From assembly GCF_030506255.1 (NCBI RefSeq), contig NZ_CP113431.1, forward strand, positions 4,350,288 to 4,414,287: a DNA stretch of 64,000 nucleotides, given 5' to 3'. Under the pieces are notes generated by a model. It saw only the letters and a program-made list of their open reading frames with translations, ran no database searches and was not told the DNA's origin. Of this stretch, positions 43,797 through 52,125 are shown in pieces. This DNA is from Nocardioides sp. Arc9.136. GTDB taxonomy: Bacteria > Actinomycetota > Actinomycetes > Propionibacteriales > Nocardioidaceae. How positions within the stretch are numbered: position 1 is the stretch's first letter; every line of letters begins with the position of its first letter. Both the position numbers and the translations under genes were made by a program.

Positions 43797-43830
43797 CCAC
43801 CACAACAACGCAATTGAACGATCCGGGTGC
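43797..43830. repeat. 34-bp palindromic repeat, copy 4 (downstream pair)
   Basis: The right half (CAATTGAACGATCCGGGTG) is identical to copy 3; the left half is degenerate except CCACC. The spacer to copy 3 is 27 bp, equal to the copy 1-2 spacer. It ends 20 bp before the SRPBCC gene stop. Confidence 0.78.
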
Positions 43831-43849
43831 CAGGAGTGCGACCGACGCC

Positions 43850-44326
43850 TCAGCCGAGCGCCTCGGCGGCGGCCTTGATCTTGCCGAGGGTCTCGGCCAT
43901 GCCGGCGCGGAGCTCGTCGGTGAAGGTGTCGACGCCGCCGAGGGCGACGCGGGTCAGCACCAGCGAGAGGGCGGAGATGCCCTCGGCGGTCTCCCGGCGG
44001 TTGGTCAGCAGGGTGCCGCCGTCGGGGGTGGGCTGGAGGGTGAAGGACCAGGTGGTCCGGTTCTCGGTCACGCGGAAGGCGAAGCGCACGTGCGGGTCGA
44101 ACGCCGTGACCTTCGCCGTGGTCGGCCACACGAGCGGGCCGCGGTGGTTGAGGTTGAGGAAGGCCGTGCCCTCCTGGACCGGCCGGCCGCGCACGAAGGT
44201 GCGCAGCACCTGCGGGCTCCACTCCCGGGCACGGGTCGGGTCGGCCACGAGCGACCACACGGTCGCGGGCGGGGCGGCGACCTCGACGGTCGCCTCGAGG
44301 TCCTGGGCGGTTGCGACGCTGGCCAT
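43850..44326 (-). CDS. SRPBCC-family (START-like) protein
   Basis: 158 residues. LEATVEVAAPPATVWSLVADPTRAREWSPQV is the polyketide-cyclase/dehydrase-type N-terminal strand-helix unit (seen in parts: APPATVWSLVADPTR). A beta-sheet follows with FAFRVTENRTTWSFTLQP and a long C-terminal helix. The fold binds a hydrophobic ligand in a central cavity; the ligand is unknown. TAGGGT lies six bases before the ATG, so it is probably leaderless and monocistronic. Confidence 0.85.
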   Translation of the reverse strand: MASVATAQDLEATVEVAAPPATVWSLVADPTRAREWSPQVLRTFVRGRPVQEGTAFLNLNHRGPLVWPTTAKVTAFDPHVRFAFRVTENRTTWSFTLQPTPDGGTLLTNRRETAEGISALSLVLTRVALGGVDTFTDELRAGMAETLGKIKAAAEALG

Positions 44327-44332
44327 GCCGGC

Positions 44333-44338
44333 ACCCTA
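44333..44338 (-). promoter_or_regulatory. -10 element of SRPBCC gene, leaderless start
   Basis: Minus-strand TAGGGT, six bases (GCCGGC), then ATG 44326. Confidence 0.55.
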
Positions 44339-44349
44339 GTGGCCCCGGG

Positions 44350-44700
44350 GGCGACCCCGGCTCCGACGACCTGGCCGACGTCCACGAGGACGCCGACTCC
44401 CCCGAGGTGCTCGGTCCCACCGACGAGGTGGCGTACGCCGCCGGGCCGGCCGCGGTCCTCGCCCACGACCTGGCCTCGGGCGACCGCCGCGAGGTGGCCG
44501 GCTCGTTCTCGGACGTCTGGGGGGACGACTGGTTCGCGGACCTGCACGACCGCGGCGCGCGCTCCAGCCCCGCCGGCACCTGGTCCATCGGCGACCCGGA
44601 CGCCTGCGGCGACCCTCGGCTCCACCCCGTGGCCGGCGGGGAGCCGGTCGACACCGGCCTGCCCACCGTCGCCCGTCGACCCCCCGGACGTCGCGGGACG
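44350..44700 (+). pseudogene. Possible remnant of a protein-coding gene
   Basis: Between the SRPBCC start and the pcnA stop, one rightward frame shows coding-like composition: acidic, with GC-rich third positions and segments such as DDLADVHEDADSPEV, VLAHDLASGDRREVAG and SFSDVWGDDWFADLHD. It has no plausible start (the only upstream ATG lies inside the SRPBCC start region), no Shine-Dalgarno sequence, and it runs into the opposite-strand pcnA without its own stop. I do not recognise the family. It may be a decayed gene fragment, or a chance frame in GC-rich DNA. Confidence 0.35.
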
Positions 44701-44702
44701 CC

Positions 44703-46154
44703 TCAGGCCGAGCGGGCCGCCCACCAGGCGAGGAGCTCCTCGCGGGCACGGTCCTCGCCGAGGGGCCCGTGGTCCATCCGCAGCTCCAGCAGGTGCTGGT
44801 AGGCCTGCCCGACGTCGCGGCCGGGCCCGATGCCGAGCAGCTCCATGATCTGGTTGCCGTCCAGGTCGGGGCGCAGGGAGGCCAGCTCCTCCTCCTCCGA
44901 GAGCCGGGCGATCCGTTCCTCGAGCTCGTCGTAGGTCCGGGCGAGCCGCGCGGCCTTGCGCTGGTTGCGGGTGGTGCAGTCGGCCCGGGTGAGCACGTGC
45001 AGGCGCTCGAGCTGGTCGCCGGCGTCGCGCACGTAGCGGCGGACCGCGGAGTCGGTCCACTCCCCCGTGCCGTAGCCGTGGAAGCGCAGGTGCAGCTCGA
45101 CGAGCTTGGTGACGGCCTCGATCTCGTCGTTGGAGAAGCGCAGCGCCTTCATCCGCTTGCGGGTGATCTTGGCGCCGACCACGTCGTGGTGGTGGAAGGT
45201 GACGGTGCCGTCGTCGACGAACCGGCGCGTGCGCGGCTTGCCCACGTCGTGCATCAGCGCGGCGAACCGGGACACGAAGTCCGGCTCCCCACCGAGCCGG
45301 TCCTCGAGGTCGATGGCCTGCTCCAGCACGGTCAGCGTGTGCTCGTAGACGTCCTTGTGCCGGTGGTGCTCGTCGCGCTCCAGCGCCAGCGCCGGCAGCT
45401 CGGGCAGCACCAGCTGGGCGAGCCCGGTCTCGACCAGCAGGGTCAGGCCGAGCCGCGGGTACGGCGCGCACACCAGCTTCACCAGCTCGTCGCGGACCCG
45501 CTCGGCGGAGATGATCGAGATCCGCTCGGCCATCGCGGTCATCGCCTCGCGGACGCCGTCGTCGACGGTGAACCCGAGCTGGGCGGCGAACCGCGCGGCC
45601 CGCATCATCCGCAGGGGGTCGTCGGAGAAGGAGTCCTCGGGCCGGCCCGGCGTGCGCAGCACCCGGTGGGCGAGGTCGACCACGCCGCCGTACGGGTCCT
45701 CCACCTCGCGCCCGGGCAGCCGCACGGCCATCGCGTTGACGGTGAAGTCGCGGCGGCCGAGGTCGCCGTCGAGGGAGTCGCCGAAGTCGACGTCGGGCTT
45801 GCGCGAGTCGGGGTCGTAGCTCTCCGAGCGGTACGTCGTGATCTCGACCTGCCACTCGCCCCGGCGGCAGCCGATCGTCCCGAAGGCGCGGCCCATGTCC
45901 CAGATCGCGTCGGCCCACCCCTTCAGCAGCCGCTCGGTCTGCTCGGGCCGGGCGGAGGTGGTGAAGTCCAGGTCGTTGTGCTGGCGGCCCAGCATCGCGT
46001 CCCGGACGGGGCCGCCCACCAAGGAGAGCTCGTGCCCGGCGTCGGCGAAGCGGCGACCCAGCTCGTCGATGACCGGCGCGATGCGGTCGAGCTCCTCGCT
46101 CACCGAGCGCTGGACGTCGGCGAGCTGCAGGTGGGGAAGCGGGGCGTCGGGCAC
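44703..46154 (-). CDS. pcnA: CCA tRNA nucleotidyltransferase
   Basis: 483 residues from GTG 46154. The head domain has LVGGPVRDAMLG and HNDLDFTTSA with the catalytic Asp pair, and RRDFTVNAMAV. The neck has DPLRMMRAARFAAQLGF. The C-terminus carries an HD domain (FAALMHDVGKPRTR, HHHDVVGAKI). It adds or repairs the 3' CCA of tRNAs. A leaderless start is likely from minus-strand TAGAAT. Divergent from the DUF6049 gene, as in the mycobacterial origin region; the NUDIX gene often found between them is absent. Confidence 0.95.
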   Translation of the reverse strand: MPDAPLPHLQLADVQRSVSEELDRIAPVIDELGRRFADAGHELSLVGGPVRDAMLGRQHNDLDFTTSARPEQTERLLKGWADAIWDMGRAFGTIGCRRGEWQVEITTYRSESYDPDSRKPDVDFGDSLDGDLGRRDFTVNAMAVRLPGREVEDPYGGVVDLAHRVLRTPGRPEDSFSDDPLRMMRAARFAAQLGFTVDDGVREAMTAMAERISIISAERVRDELVKLVCAPYPRLGLTLLVETGLAQLVLPELPALALERDEHHRHKDVYEHTLTVLEQAIDLEDRLGGEPDFVSRFAALMHDVGKPRTRRFVDDGTVTFHHHDVVGAKITRKRMKALRFSNDEIEAVTKLVELHLRFHGYGTGEWTDSAVRRYVRDAGDQLERLHVLTRADCTTRNQRKAARLARTYDELEERIARLSEEEELASLRPDLDGNQIMELLGIGPGRDVGQAYQHLLELRMDHGPLGEDRAREELLAWWAARSA

Positions 46155-46162
46155 GGGGCACG

Positions 46163-46190
46163 ATTCTAGGTGCGGCCGGGCGGATAGTGT
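46163..46190. promoter_or_regulatory. Back-to-back leaderless promoters of pcnA and the DUF6049 gene
   Basis: TAGAAT on the minus strand (46163-46168) lies eight bases before pcnA GTG 46154. TAGTGT on the plus strand (46185-46190) lies seven bases before ATG 46198. The whole intergenic region is only 43 bp. Confidence 0.55.
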
Positions 46191-46197
46191 CGTCCGC

Positions 46198-48474
46198 ATG
46201 CTTCGCCCCCGGTCGCCGCGGCCTGCCCTCGTGGCGGCGGCCCTGGCGCTGGTGGGCCTCGGAGCCGGTACGGCGGTGGTCCCGGCCCCGGCCGACGCCG
46301 CCGGAGCGCCCGTGGCGGTCTCCTCCGCCGCCACCTCCGCCGTCGTCGACGACGAGGCCGCGCTCGAGGTGACGATCGACTCCCTGACCCCCGGCGCGAT
46401 CCCGCGGCGCGGCCCGATCCGGGTGAGCGGCTCGGTGACGAACCGCAGCGGGGAGACCTGGCGGCGGATCAACCTCTACCCGTTCCTCGGCGAGACGCCG
46501 ATGACGACCTCCGAGCAGCTGGCGGCTGCCGCCACCGTCCCGGCCGGCGAGTACGTCGGCGGCCGCATCACCGACGTGAGCGACACCATCGAGGAGCTCG
46601 AGCCCGGCGGCTCCCAGCAGTTCTCGATCCGCCTGCCCCGCGCCTACACCGCCACGCGCACCGCTCCCGGCGTCTACTGGTTCGGCGTCCACGCATCCGG
46701 GGAGTCCTCCGCCGGCCGCGACGACGTCGCCGACGGCCGCGCCCGGACCTTCCTCCCGCTGGTGCCCCGCAGCACGCGCGGCCAGGTGGAGACCGCCGTG
46801 GTGGTCCCGCTGCGCCGCGCGCTCACCCGCGAGCCCGACGGCTCGCTGGCCGACGTCCCCGGCTGGATCCGCACCCTGGGCAGCGAGGGGTCCCTGCGGT
46901 CCCTGGTCGACCTCGGCGCGTCGGCCGGCGACCGCCCGGTCACCTGGCTGGTGGACCCCGCGCTCGTCGACGCCGTCCGCCGCCTCGCCGCCGGCAACCC
47001 GCCGCGCTCCCTCGCCCCCACCCTCGGGGGGCAGCCGATCGCACCCTCCGACCAGCCCGACGCCGCCTTCTCCTCGGACCCCTCCGCCTCGGCGAGCGCC
47101 GACGAGGACGGCGAGGACGGCGAGAACGGCCAGGACGGCGAGCAGGGCGAGGGCGACGGCCAGGGCGGGGACGGCGAGCCCGTCCACGAGCCCACCGCCG
47201 AGGAGGCCGAGGCCGCGCAGGTGGCGTCGGCGTGGCTGGGCCGGCTCAGCGAGGCGATGGAGGGCGACGACGTGCTCGCGTTGCCGTACGGCGACCTCGA
47301 CGTGGCCGGTGCGCTCACCCACGACCCGGACCTGCTCACCCGCGCCCGCGCCCGCGCCGAGGAGGCGACCAGCTCCTGGGAGGTGGCGACGTCACCGGCG
47401 CTGGGCTCCCCCACCGGGTTCCTCGACCCCGCCGCGGTCGTCGCCGCCGACCCGGACACCACGATGCTGGTCACCGACCGCGAGCTCGGAGCGGACGCCC
47501 CGGGCGTCGCGAAGGTCCGCGGCCACCGGCTGGTCGTGACCTCCTCGGGCGCGGCCGCCGGCGGCCCCGGACCCGACGACCCGCTCGCCGCCGTCTCGCT
47601 GCGCCAGCGGGTGCTGGCCGAGGCGGCCGTGCGCCTGCTCGGTCCCGGCCGCAAGCCGCTGGTCGTCCAGCTGCCGACGGGGTGGTCCCCCAGCTCGACC
47701 ACCGGCTTCTTCGACGGCCTCGATGAGGACTGGGTCGACGTCAGCACCGTGGGCGACGTGGCCGGCCGCGAGGGCACGGCCGTGGCGCTCGACGACCTGG
47801 ACTACCCCGAGCGCCAGGTCCGGCAGCGGCTCGACGAGGACGCCTTCGAGGCGGCGACCGGCCTGATCGAGGCCGGGGAGGTCCTGCAGCACGTGCTCCG
47901 CGACAACACCCGCGTGGCGGCCGAGGTCGCCGACGAGGGCCTCGCGTCGCTGTCGTACTCCTCCCGCGACCGGCCCACCACGGCCCGGCTCGCCGTGCTC
48001 GGCTCGCGGCAGGAGATCGACGGGCTCCTCGGCAGCGTCGTCATCGAGGCACCCCGCGGCGTCGCTCTCTCCAGCGCCAGCGGCGGGTTCGGCGCGAGCG
48101 TGGTCAACGGCCTCGACGAGCCGGTCGAGGTGAGCATCGAGGCCGTCACCGACGACCCCGCCGCCGTCTCCATCACCGGACCCGAGACGATCGAGGTCCC
48201 GGCGCGCGGCCGCACCCCGGTCCTGCTCGACGCCACCACCCGCGAGCCCGGCGTGCACCGGGTGCGGCTCGTCCTGACCGACCACACCGAGGACCCCGAC
48301 GACCGGCACACACCCCTGGGCTCGACCGACGAGCTCTCGATCCGCTCCATCCAGGCCAGCGCCGTGATCTGGGTGATCATGGGCGTCGGGGCCCTGCTGC
48401 TGTTCAGCGCGATCGCCGTGCGGCTGGTGCGCCGCGTGCGCCGGGCCCGCCGCGAGGAGGAGGCCACCACATGA
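46198..48474 (+). CDS. DUF6049-family exported membrane-anchored protein
   Basis: 758 residues. Signal peptide (about 1-36, ending PADAAGA), a large extracytoplasmic region beginning with a beta-sandwich (VTIDSLTPGAIPRRGPIRVSG), an acidic Asp/Gly/Glu-rich insert around residues 300-330 (EDGEDGENGQDGEQGEG), and a single C-terminal transmembrane helix (SAVIWVIMGVGALLLFSAIAV) with an RRVRRARR tail. It is the positional equivalent of the gene between pcnA and murJ in mycobacteria. It overlaps murJ by 4 bp, suggesting a role with MurJ in lipid II export or envelope assembly. Biochemical function unknown. Confidence 0.85.
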   Translation: MLRPRSPRPALVAAALALVGLGAGTAVVPAPADAAGAPVAVSSAATSAVVDDEAALEVTIDSLTPGAIPRRGPIRVSGSVTNRSGETWRRINLYPFLGETPMTTSEQLAAAATVPAGEYVGGRITDVSDTIEELEPGGSQQFSIRLPRAYTATRTAPGVYWFGVHASGESSAGRDDVADGRARTFLPLVPRSTRGQVETAVVVPLRRALTREPDGSLADVPGWIRTLGSEGSLRSLVDLGASAGDRPVTWLVDPALVDAVRRLAAGNPPRSLAPTLGGQPIAPSDQPDAAFSSDPSASASADEDGEDGENGQDGEQGEGDGQGGDGEPVHEPTAEEAEAAQVASAWLGRLSEAMEGDDVLALPYGDLDVAGALTHDPDLLTRARARAEEATSSWEVATSPALGSPTGFLDPAAVVAADPDTTMLVTDRELGADAPGVAKVRGHRLVVTSSGAAAGGPGPDDPLAAVSLRQRVLAEAAVRLLGPGRKPLVVQLPTGWSPSSTTGFFDGLDEDWVDVSTVGDVAGREGTAVALDDLDYPERQVRQRLDEDAFEAATGLIEAGEVLQHVLRDNTRVAAEVADEGLASLSYSSRDRPTTARLAVLGSRQEIDGLLGSVVIEAPRGVALSSASGGFGASVVNGLDEPVEVSIEAVTDDPAAVSITGPETIEVPARGRTPVLLDATTREPGVHRVRLVLTDHTEDPDDRHTPLGSTDELSIRSIQASAVIWVIMGVGALLLFSAIAVRLVRRVRRARREEEATT

Positions 48475-50144
48475 CCCGCACCGAGACCGGGACCGACGCC
48501 GAGGCCGCCAACGACGAGCGCTCGGTGCTGTCCAACAGCGCCGTCATGGCGGCCGGCACGGTCGTCTCCCGGCTGAGCGGCTACGTCCGCACGCTGCTGC
48601 TGGCCGCGGCGCTGGGCAACGTGCTGCACGCCGACGTGTTCAACATCGCGAACACGATCCCCAACATGCTCTACATCCTGCTGGCCGGCGGTGTCTTCAA
48701 CGCCGTGCTGGTGCCCCAGCTGGTGCGGGCCGCGAAGGACGACGCCGACCGGGGCGAGGCGTACACCAACCGCGTCGTCACGCTGGCGGCCCTCTTCCTC
48801 GGCGTGGTCACCGTCCTCCTGGTGCTCGCTGCGCCGTGGGTGATGGACCTCTACCTCGACGCCGACGTGCCGCCGGACGCCCGCGAGTCGGTCGTCGACT
48901 TCGCCCGCTGGTGCCTCCCGCAGGTCTTCTTCTACGGGATGTTCGTGCTCGTCGGGCAGATCCTCAACGCCCGCGGCCGCTTCGGGCCGATGATGTGGGC
49001 GCCGATCGCGAACAACGTCATCTCGGTCGCCGTCCTGCTGCTCTACCTCGTCCTCTTCGGCACCGCCACCGAGGCCGAGCGCTCGGCCGGCTTCTCGGCC
49101 GACCAGGAGCTCGTCCTCGGCCTGGGCTCGACGCTGGGCATCGCCGCGCAGCTGCTCATCCTGCTGCCCTACCTGCGGGCGGCCGGCTTCAGCTACCGCC
49201 CGCGGTTCGACTTCCGGGGCACCGGCCTGGGCCACACCCTGCGCCTGGGCATCTGGACGGTGCTGTTCGTCATCGTCAACCAGGTCGCCTACACCGTCGT
49301 GGTGCGGCTCGCGTCCAGCGGCACCGCCGACGGGGCCTCCGACAGCACCGGCTACTCGGTCTACTCCGCGGCGTTCCTCATCATCATGGTCCCGCACTCG
49401 GTGATCACGGTGTCGCTGGCGACCGCGATCCTCCCCGGGCTCTCCCGCCGGGCCGCGGAGCGCGACCTGCCGGGGCTCGGCCGCTCGCTGTCCTCGACGC
49501 TGCGCACCGCCCTGGCCGTCGTGCTGCCCTTCGCCGCCCTCCTGCCGGTGATCGCGCCCGAGCTGGCGCGGGTCATCTCGCTCGGGGCGGCCGCGGACAC
49601 CTACGAGAACTACATCGGCACGCTGGCCGTCTTCGGCCCCGGCCTGGTCCTCTTCACCGTCCACTACCTGATGCTGCGCGGCTTCTACGCGCTGGAGCAG
49701 ACCCGCACGGTGTTCTACGTCCAGTGCGGCGTCGGGGTCACCAACGTCGTCGCCGCGCTGGTGCTGGTCGCCACCACCGACGACGCCGCGACCGCGCCCG
49801 CCCTCGCGGTCGCCTACGCCGCGGCCTACCTCGTCGGCGCCCTCCTTTCCTACACGGTCCTGGCCCGCCGGCTCGGCGGGCTGGGCTCCCCGGTGCTGGT
49901 CCGCTTCCTCGTCCGGATCGCCATCGCCGTCGCGGTGTCGACCGCCGCCGCCTGGCTCGCCTCGATGCTCCTGGACAGCCTGGGCGACACCTCGACGTAC
50001 GCCGTCTCCGTGGTCCGCGCCGTCGTGGTGACCGGCGTCGACGTCGCGGTGTTCCTGGTCCTGGCCCGGCTCCTGCGGCTGACCGAGGTGACCTCGGTGG
50101 TCGAGACGCTCACCCGACGGCTTCCGCTGCCCCGGCGGCGCTGA
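48471..50144 (+). CDS. murJ: Lipid II flippase MurJ (MviN)
   Basis: 557 residues, about 14 transmembrane helices. SNSAVMAAGTVVSRLSGYVRTLLLAAALG and FNIANTIPNMLYILLAGGVFNAVLVPQLVRA are the MviN signatures, with the essential Arg residues in the first helices and central cavity. It flips lipid II across the membrane for peptidoglycan synthesis. ATGA overlap with the previous gene. In mycobacteria the homologue carries a C-terminal pseudokinase domain; here that domain is encoded by the next gene instead. Confidence 0.96.
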   Translation: MTRTETGTDAEAANDERSVLSNSAVMAAGTVVSRLSGYVRTLLLAAALGNVLHADVFNIANTIPNMLYILLAGGVFNAVLVPQLVRAAKDDADRGEAYTNRVVTLAALFLGVVTVLLVLAAPWVMDLYLDADVPPDARESVVDFARWCLPQVFFYGMFVLVGQILNARGRFGPMMWAPIANNVISVAVLLLYLVLFGTATEAERSAGFSADQELVLGLGSTLGIAAQLLILLPYLRAAGFSYRPRFDFRGTGLGHTLRLGIWTVLFVIVNQVAYTVVVRLASSGTADGASDSTGYSVYSAAFLIIMVPHSVITVSLATAILPGLSRRAAERDLPGLGRSLSSTLRTALAVVLPFAALLPVIAPELARVISLGAAADTYENYIGTLAVFGPGLVLFTVHYLMLRGFYALEQTRTVFYVQCGVGVTNVVAALVLVATTDDAATAPALAVAYAAAYLVGALLSYTVLARRLGGLGSPVLVRFLVRIAIAVAVSTAAAWLASMLLDSLGDTSTYAVSVVRAVVVTGVDVAVFLVLARLLRLTEVTSVVETLTRRLPLPRRR

Positions 50145-50150
50145 CGGTCC

Positions 50151-50156
50151 TACGAT
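50151..50156 (+). promoter_or_regulatory. -10 element upstream of pseudokinase gene
   Basis: TACGAT between murJ and the pseudokinase; transcription would start near 50163, leaving a leader of about 45 bases with GAGGAG before GTG 50209. Confidence 0.45.
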
Positions 50157-50208
50157 GACCCGACCGGGGCGACCCGGGGCCCGAGAACGTCGAAGGGATG
50201 AGGAGGCT

Positions 50209-52125
50209 GTGCCGCAGACCGCCCGGCCAGGAGACGTCCTCGCCGACCGCTACCGCCTCGTCGACCTGCTCTCCGAGAGCCGCGGGGGGCGGTTCTGGCG
50301 GGCCCACGACCGGGTCCTCGAGCGGCACGTCGCCCTGCACGTCATCGACGCCGCCGACGACCGCGCTCCGGGGCTGATCGACGCGGCGCGGCGCTCGGCC
50401 ACGGTCCTGGACCGGCGCGTGCTCAGGGTGCTCGACGCCGAGCGGCTCCACGGCGTCTGCTACGTCGTCAACGAGTGGGGCACGGGGGTCTCCCTCGACA
50501 TCCTGCTCGCCACCACCGGCCCGCTGAGCCCCCGCAAGGCGGCGTGGCTGGTGGCCGAGGTCGCCGACTCGATCGCCACCGCGCACGCCGCGGGCGTCGC
50601 CCACGGGCGCCTCGTGCCCGAGAACGTCCTCGTCGAGCGCACCGGCCAGGTCAAGGTCATCGGCCTGTCGGTCGACGCCGCCCTCCACGGCCTGCCCGCC
50701 GACCGGCCGGCCACCGACGTGACCGACCTCGCCGGGCTGCTGTACGCCGCGCTGACCGGGCGGTGGGCCGGCGTCTCGCCCTCCGCGGTCCCGTCCGCGC
50801 CGCAGGAGGCCGGCCACGTGCTGCGGCCCCGGCAGGTCCGTGCCGGCGTCCCGCGACCGCTCGACGCGCTCTGCGAGGCGCTGCTCAACCCCTACGCCGC
50901 GCGGCGCGACCTGCTCGAGGTGAGCACCGCCCGCGGGGTGGCCGACTACCTCCAGGAGTTCGTCGGGGACCCCACCGGCGTGCCCGAGGCGCTCGCCGCG
51001 GCCGCCCCCTCGCTGCACCGCCCGCAGACGATCGTCCTGCCCGCCGTCCCCGACGTCGTGCCCCACGCCGACCAGCACGGCGACCCGGGCGAGGAGCAGC
51101 AGGACTCCGGCACCAGGGCCGGCGGGCAGGCCCCGTCCGCCCCTCCCCCGCGGCACGCCGACCCGGCGCCGGCCACCCCCGCCACCCCCGCCGCGGCCGA
51201 GCTGCCGACCGAGGCCGGCCTCCCGATCTTTGACGACGCCACCGACGACGTGTCGTGGCTCGAGCGGCGCACCGAGCCCGTGCCGCCCCCGCCGCCCTTC
51301 GAGGAGCCGCCGAGCCGGCCCCTGTTCGCGCCCGACCCGGCCGACGGCGCGCCCGCGCGGCGACCGAGGCCGGGGGTGGTCCACAGCAGCGCCGGCCCGC
51401 ACGCGTTCGCTGCCGGGACGGCCGGCGGGTCGTCGTACTGGCCCTGGGACACCGGTGACGGCCGGGCCGTCGACAGCGCTCCGCCGGCGGACGACGAGGA
51501 GACGGGCACGCTGGACCGGGTGCCCGGTCGTCGCTGGATGCGGCTGGCGATCGTCCTGGCGGTCTGCGCGGTGGTGCTCGTCGTCACGGTCGTGGCGGTC
51601 AACGTGGGCCGCGGTCGCGGCCCGCTCGGCACCCAGCCCGACGACGACCCCACCACCAGCACGAGCGCGGTCGCGCGACCCCTGCGCGACCTGCCGGTCG
51701 AGGCCGCCACCGACCTCGACCCCCAGGGCGGCGACGGGTCGGAGAACGCCGAGCTGACCGCCCTGGCCGTCGACGGCGACCCGGCAACGGCCTGGCGCAC
51801 GGCGACCTACCGCCAGCAGCTCGGGCCCGAGGGGCTCAAGACCGGTGTCGGCCTCGTCCTCGACCTGGGGTCCTCCCAGCGGGTCTCCGAGGTGGGCCTG
51901 ACCCTCGGTGGCGCCCCGACCGCGGTGTCGGTCCACGTCACCGAGTCCGCGCCCGTCGCGGTCAAGGACCTCGCCGTGGCCGGCGCCGACACGCTCGAGG
52001 AGCGCGGCCGGGTCGAGCTCGAGGAGCCGGTGACCGGGCGGTACGTCGTCGTGTGGCTCACCTCCCTGCCGGAGGTCCCCGGCGGCTACCGCGGGGAGGT
52101 GGCCGAGGCCGTGGTCCGCGGGTGA
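50209..52125 (+). CDS. Membrane pseudokinase with extracellular discoidin-like domain (MviN-associated)
   Basis: 638 residues from GTG 50209. Residues 10-265 have the PknB-type kinase fold (DRYRLVDLLSESRGGRFWRAHD), but catalytic residues are missing: VALHV replaces VAIK, AHGRLVPENVLV replaces HRDLKPEN, and KVIGLSVD replaces the DFG segment. It is therefore a pseudokinase. A Pro-rich linker, one transmembrane helix (about 444-466) and a C-terminal extracellular domain (LTALAVDGDPATAWRT, LVLDLGSSQRVSEVGLTL) of discoidin/F5-F8 type follow. It corresponds to the C-terminal part of mycobacterial MviN, which is phosphorylated and recruits an FHA protein. Coupled to sigM by a GTGA overlap. Confidence 0.87.
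   Translation: MPQTARPGDVLADRYRLVDLLSESRGGRFWRAHDRVLERHVALHVIDAADDRAPGLIDAARRSATVLDRRVLRVLDAERLHGVCYVVNEWGTGVSLDILLATTGPLSPRKAAWLVAEVADSIATAHAAGVAHGRLVPENVLVERTGQVKVIGLSVDAALHGLPADRPATDVTDLAGLLYAALTGRWAGVSPSAVPSAPQEAGHVLRPRQVRAGVPRPLDALCEALLNPYAARRDLLEVSTARGVADYLQEFVGDPTGVPEALAAAAPSLHRPQTIVLPAVPDVVPHADQHGDPGEEQQDSGTRAGGQAPSAPPPRHADPAPATPATPAAAELPTEAGLPIFDDATDDVSWLERRTEPVPPPPPFEEPPSRPLFAPDPADGAPARRPRPGVVHSSAGPHAFAAGTAGGSSYWPWDTGDGRAVDSAPPADDEETGTLDRVPGRRWMRLAIVLAVCAVVLVVTVVAVNVGRGRGPLGTQPDDDPTTSTSAVARPLRDLPVEAATDLDPQGGDGSENAELTALAVDGDPATAWRTATYRQQLGPEGLKTGVGLVLDLGSSQRVSEVGLTLGGAPTAVSVHVTESAPVAVKDLAVAGADTLEERGRVELEEPVTGRYVVVWLTSLPEVPGGYRGEVAEAVVRG

Noticed and set aside
42633..43830. CRISPR array
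   Set aside because: Only four palindromic units in two pairs around a gene, with no regular spacer series and no cas genes.
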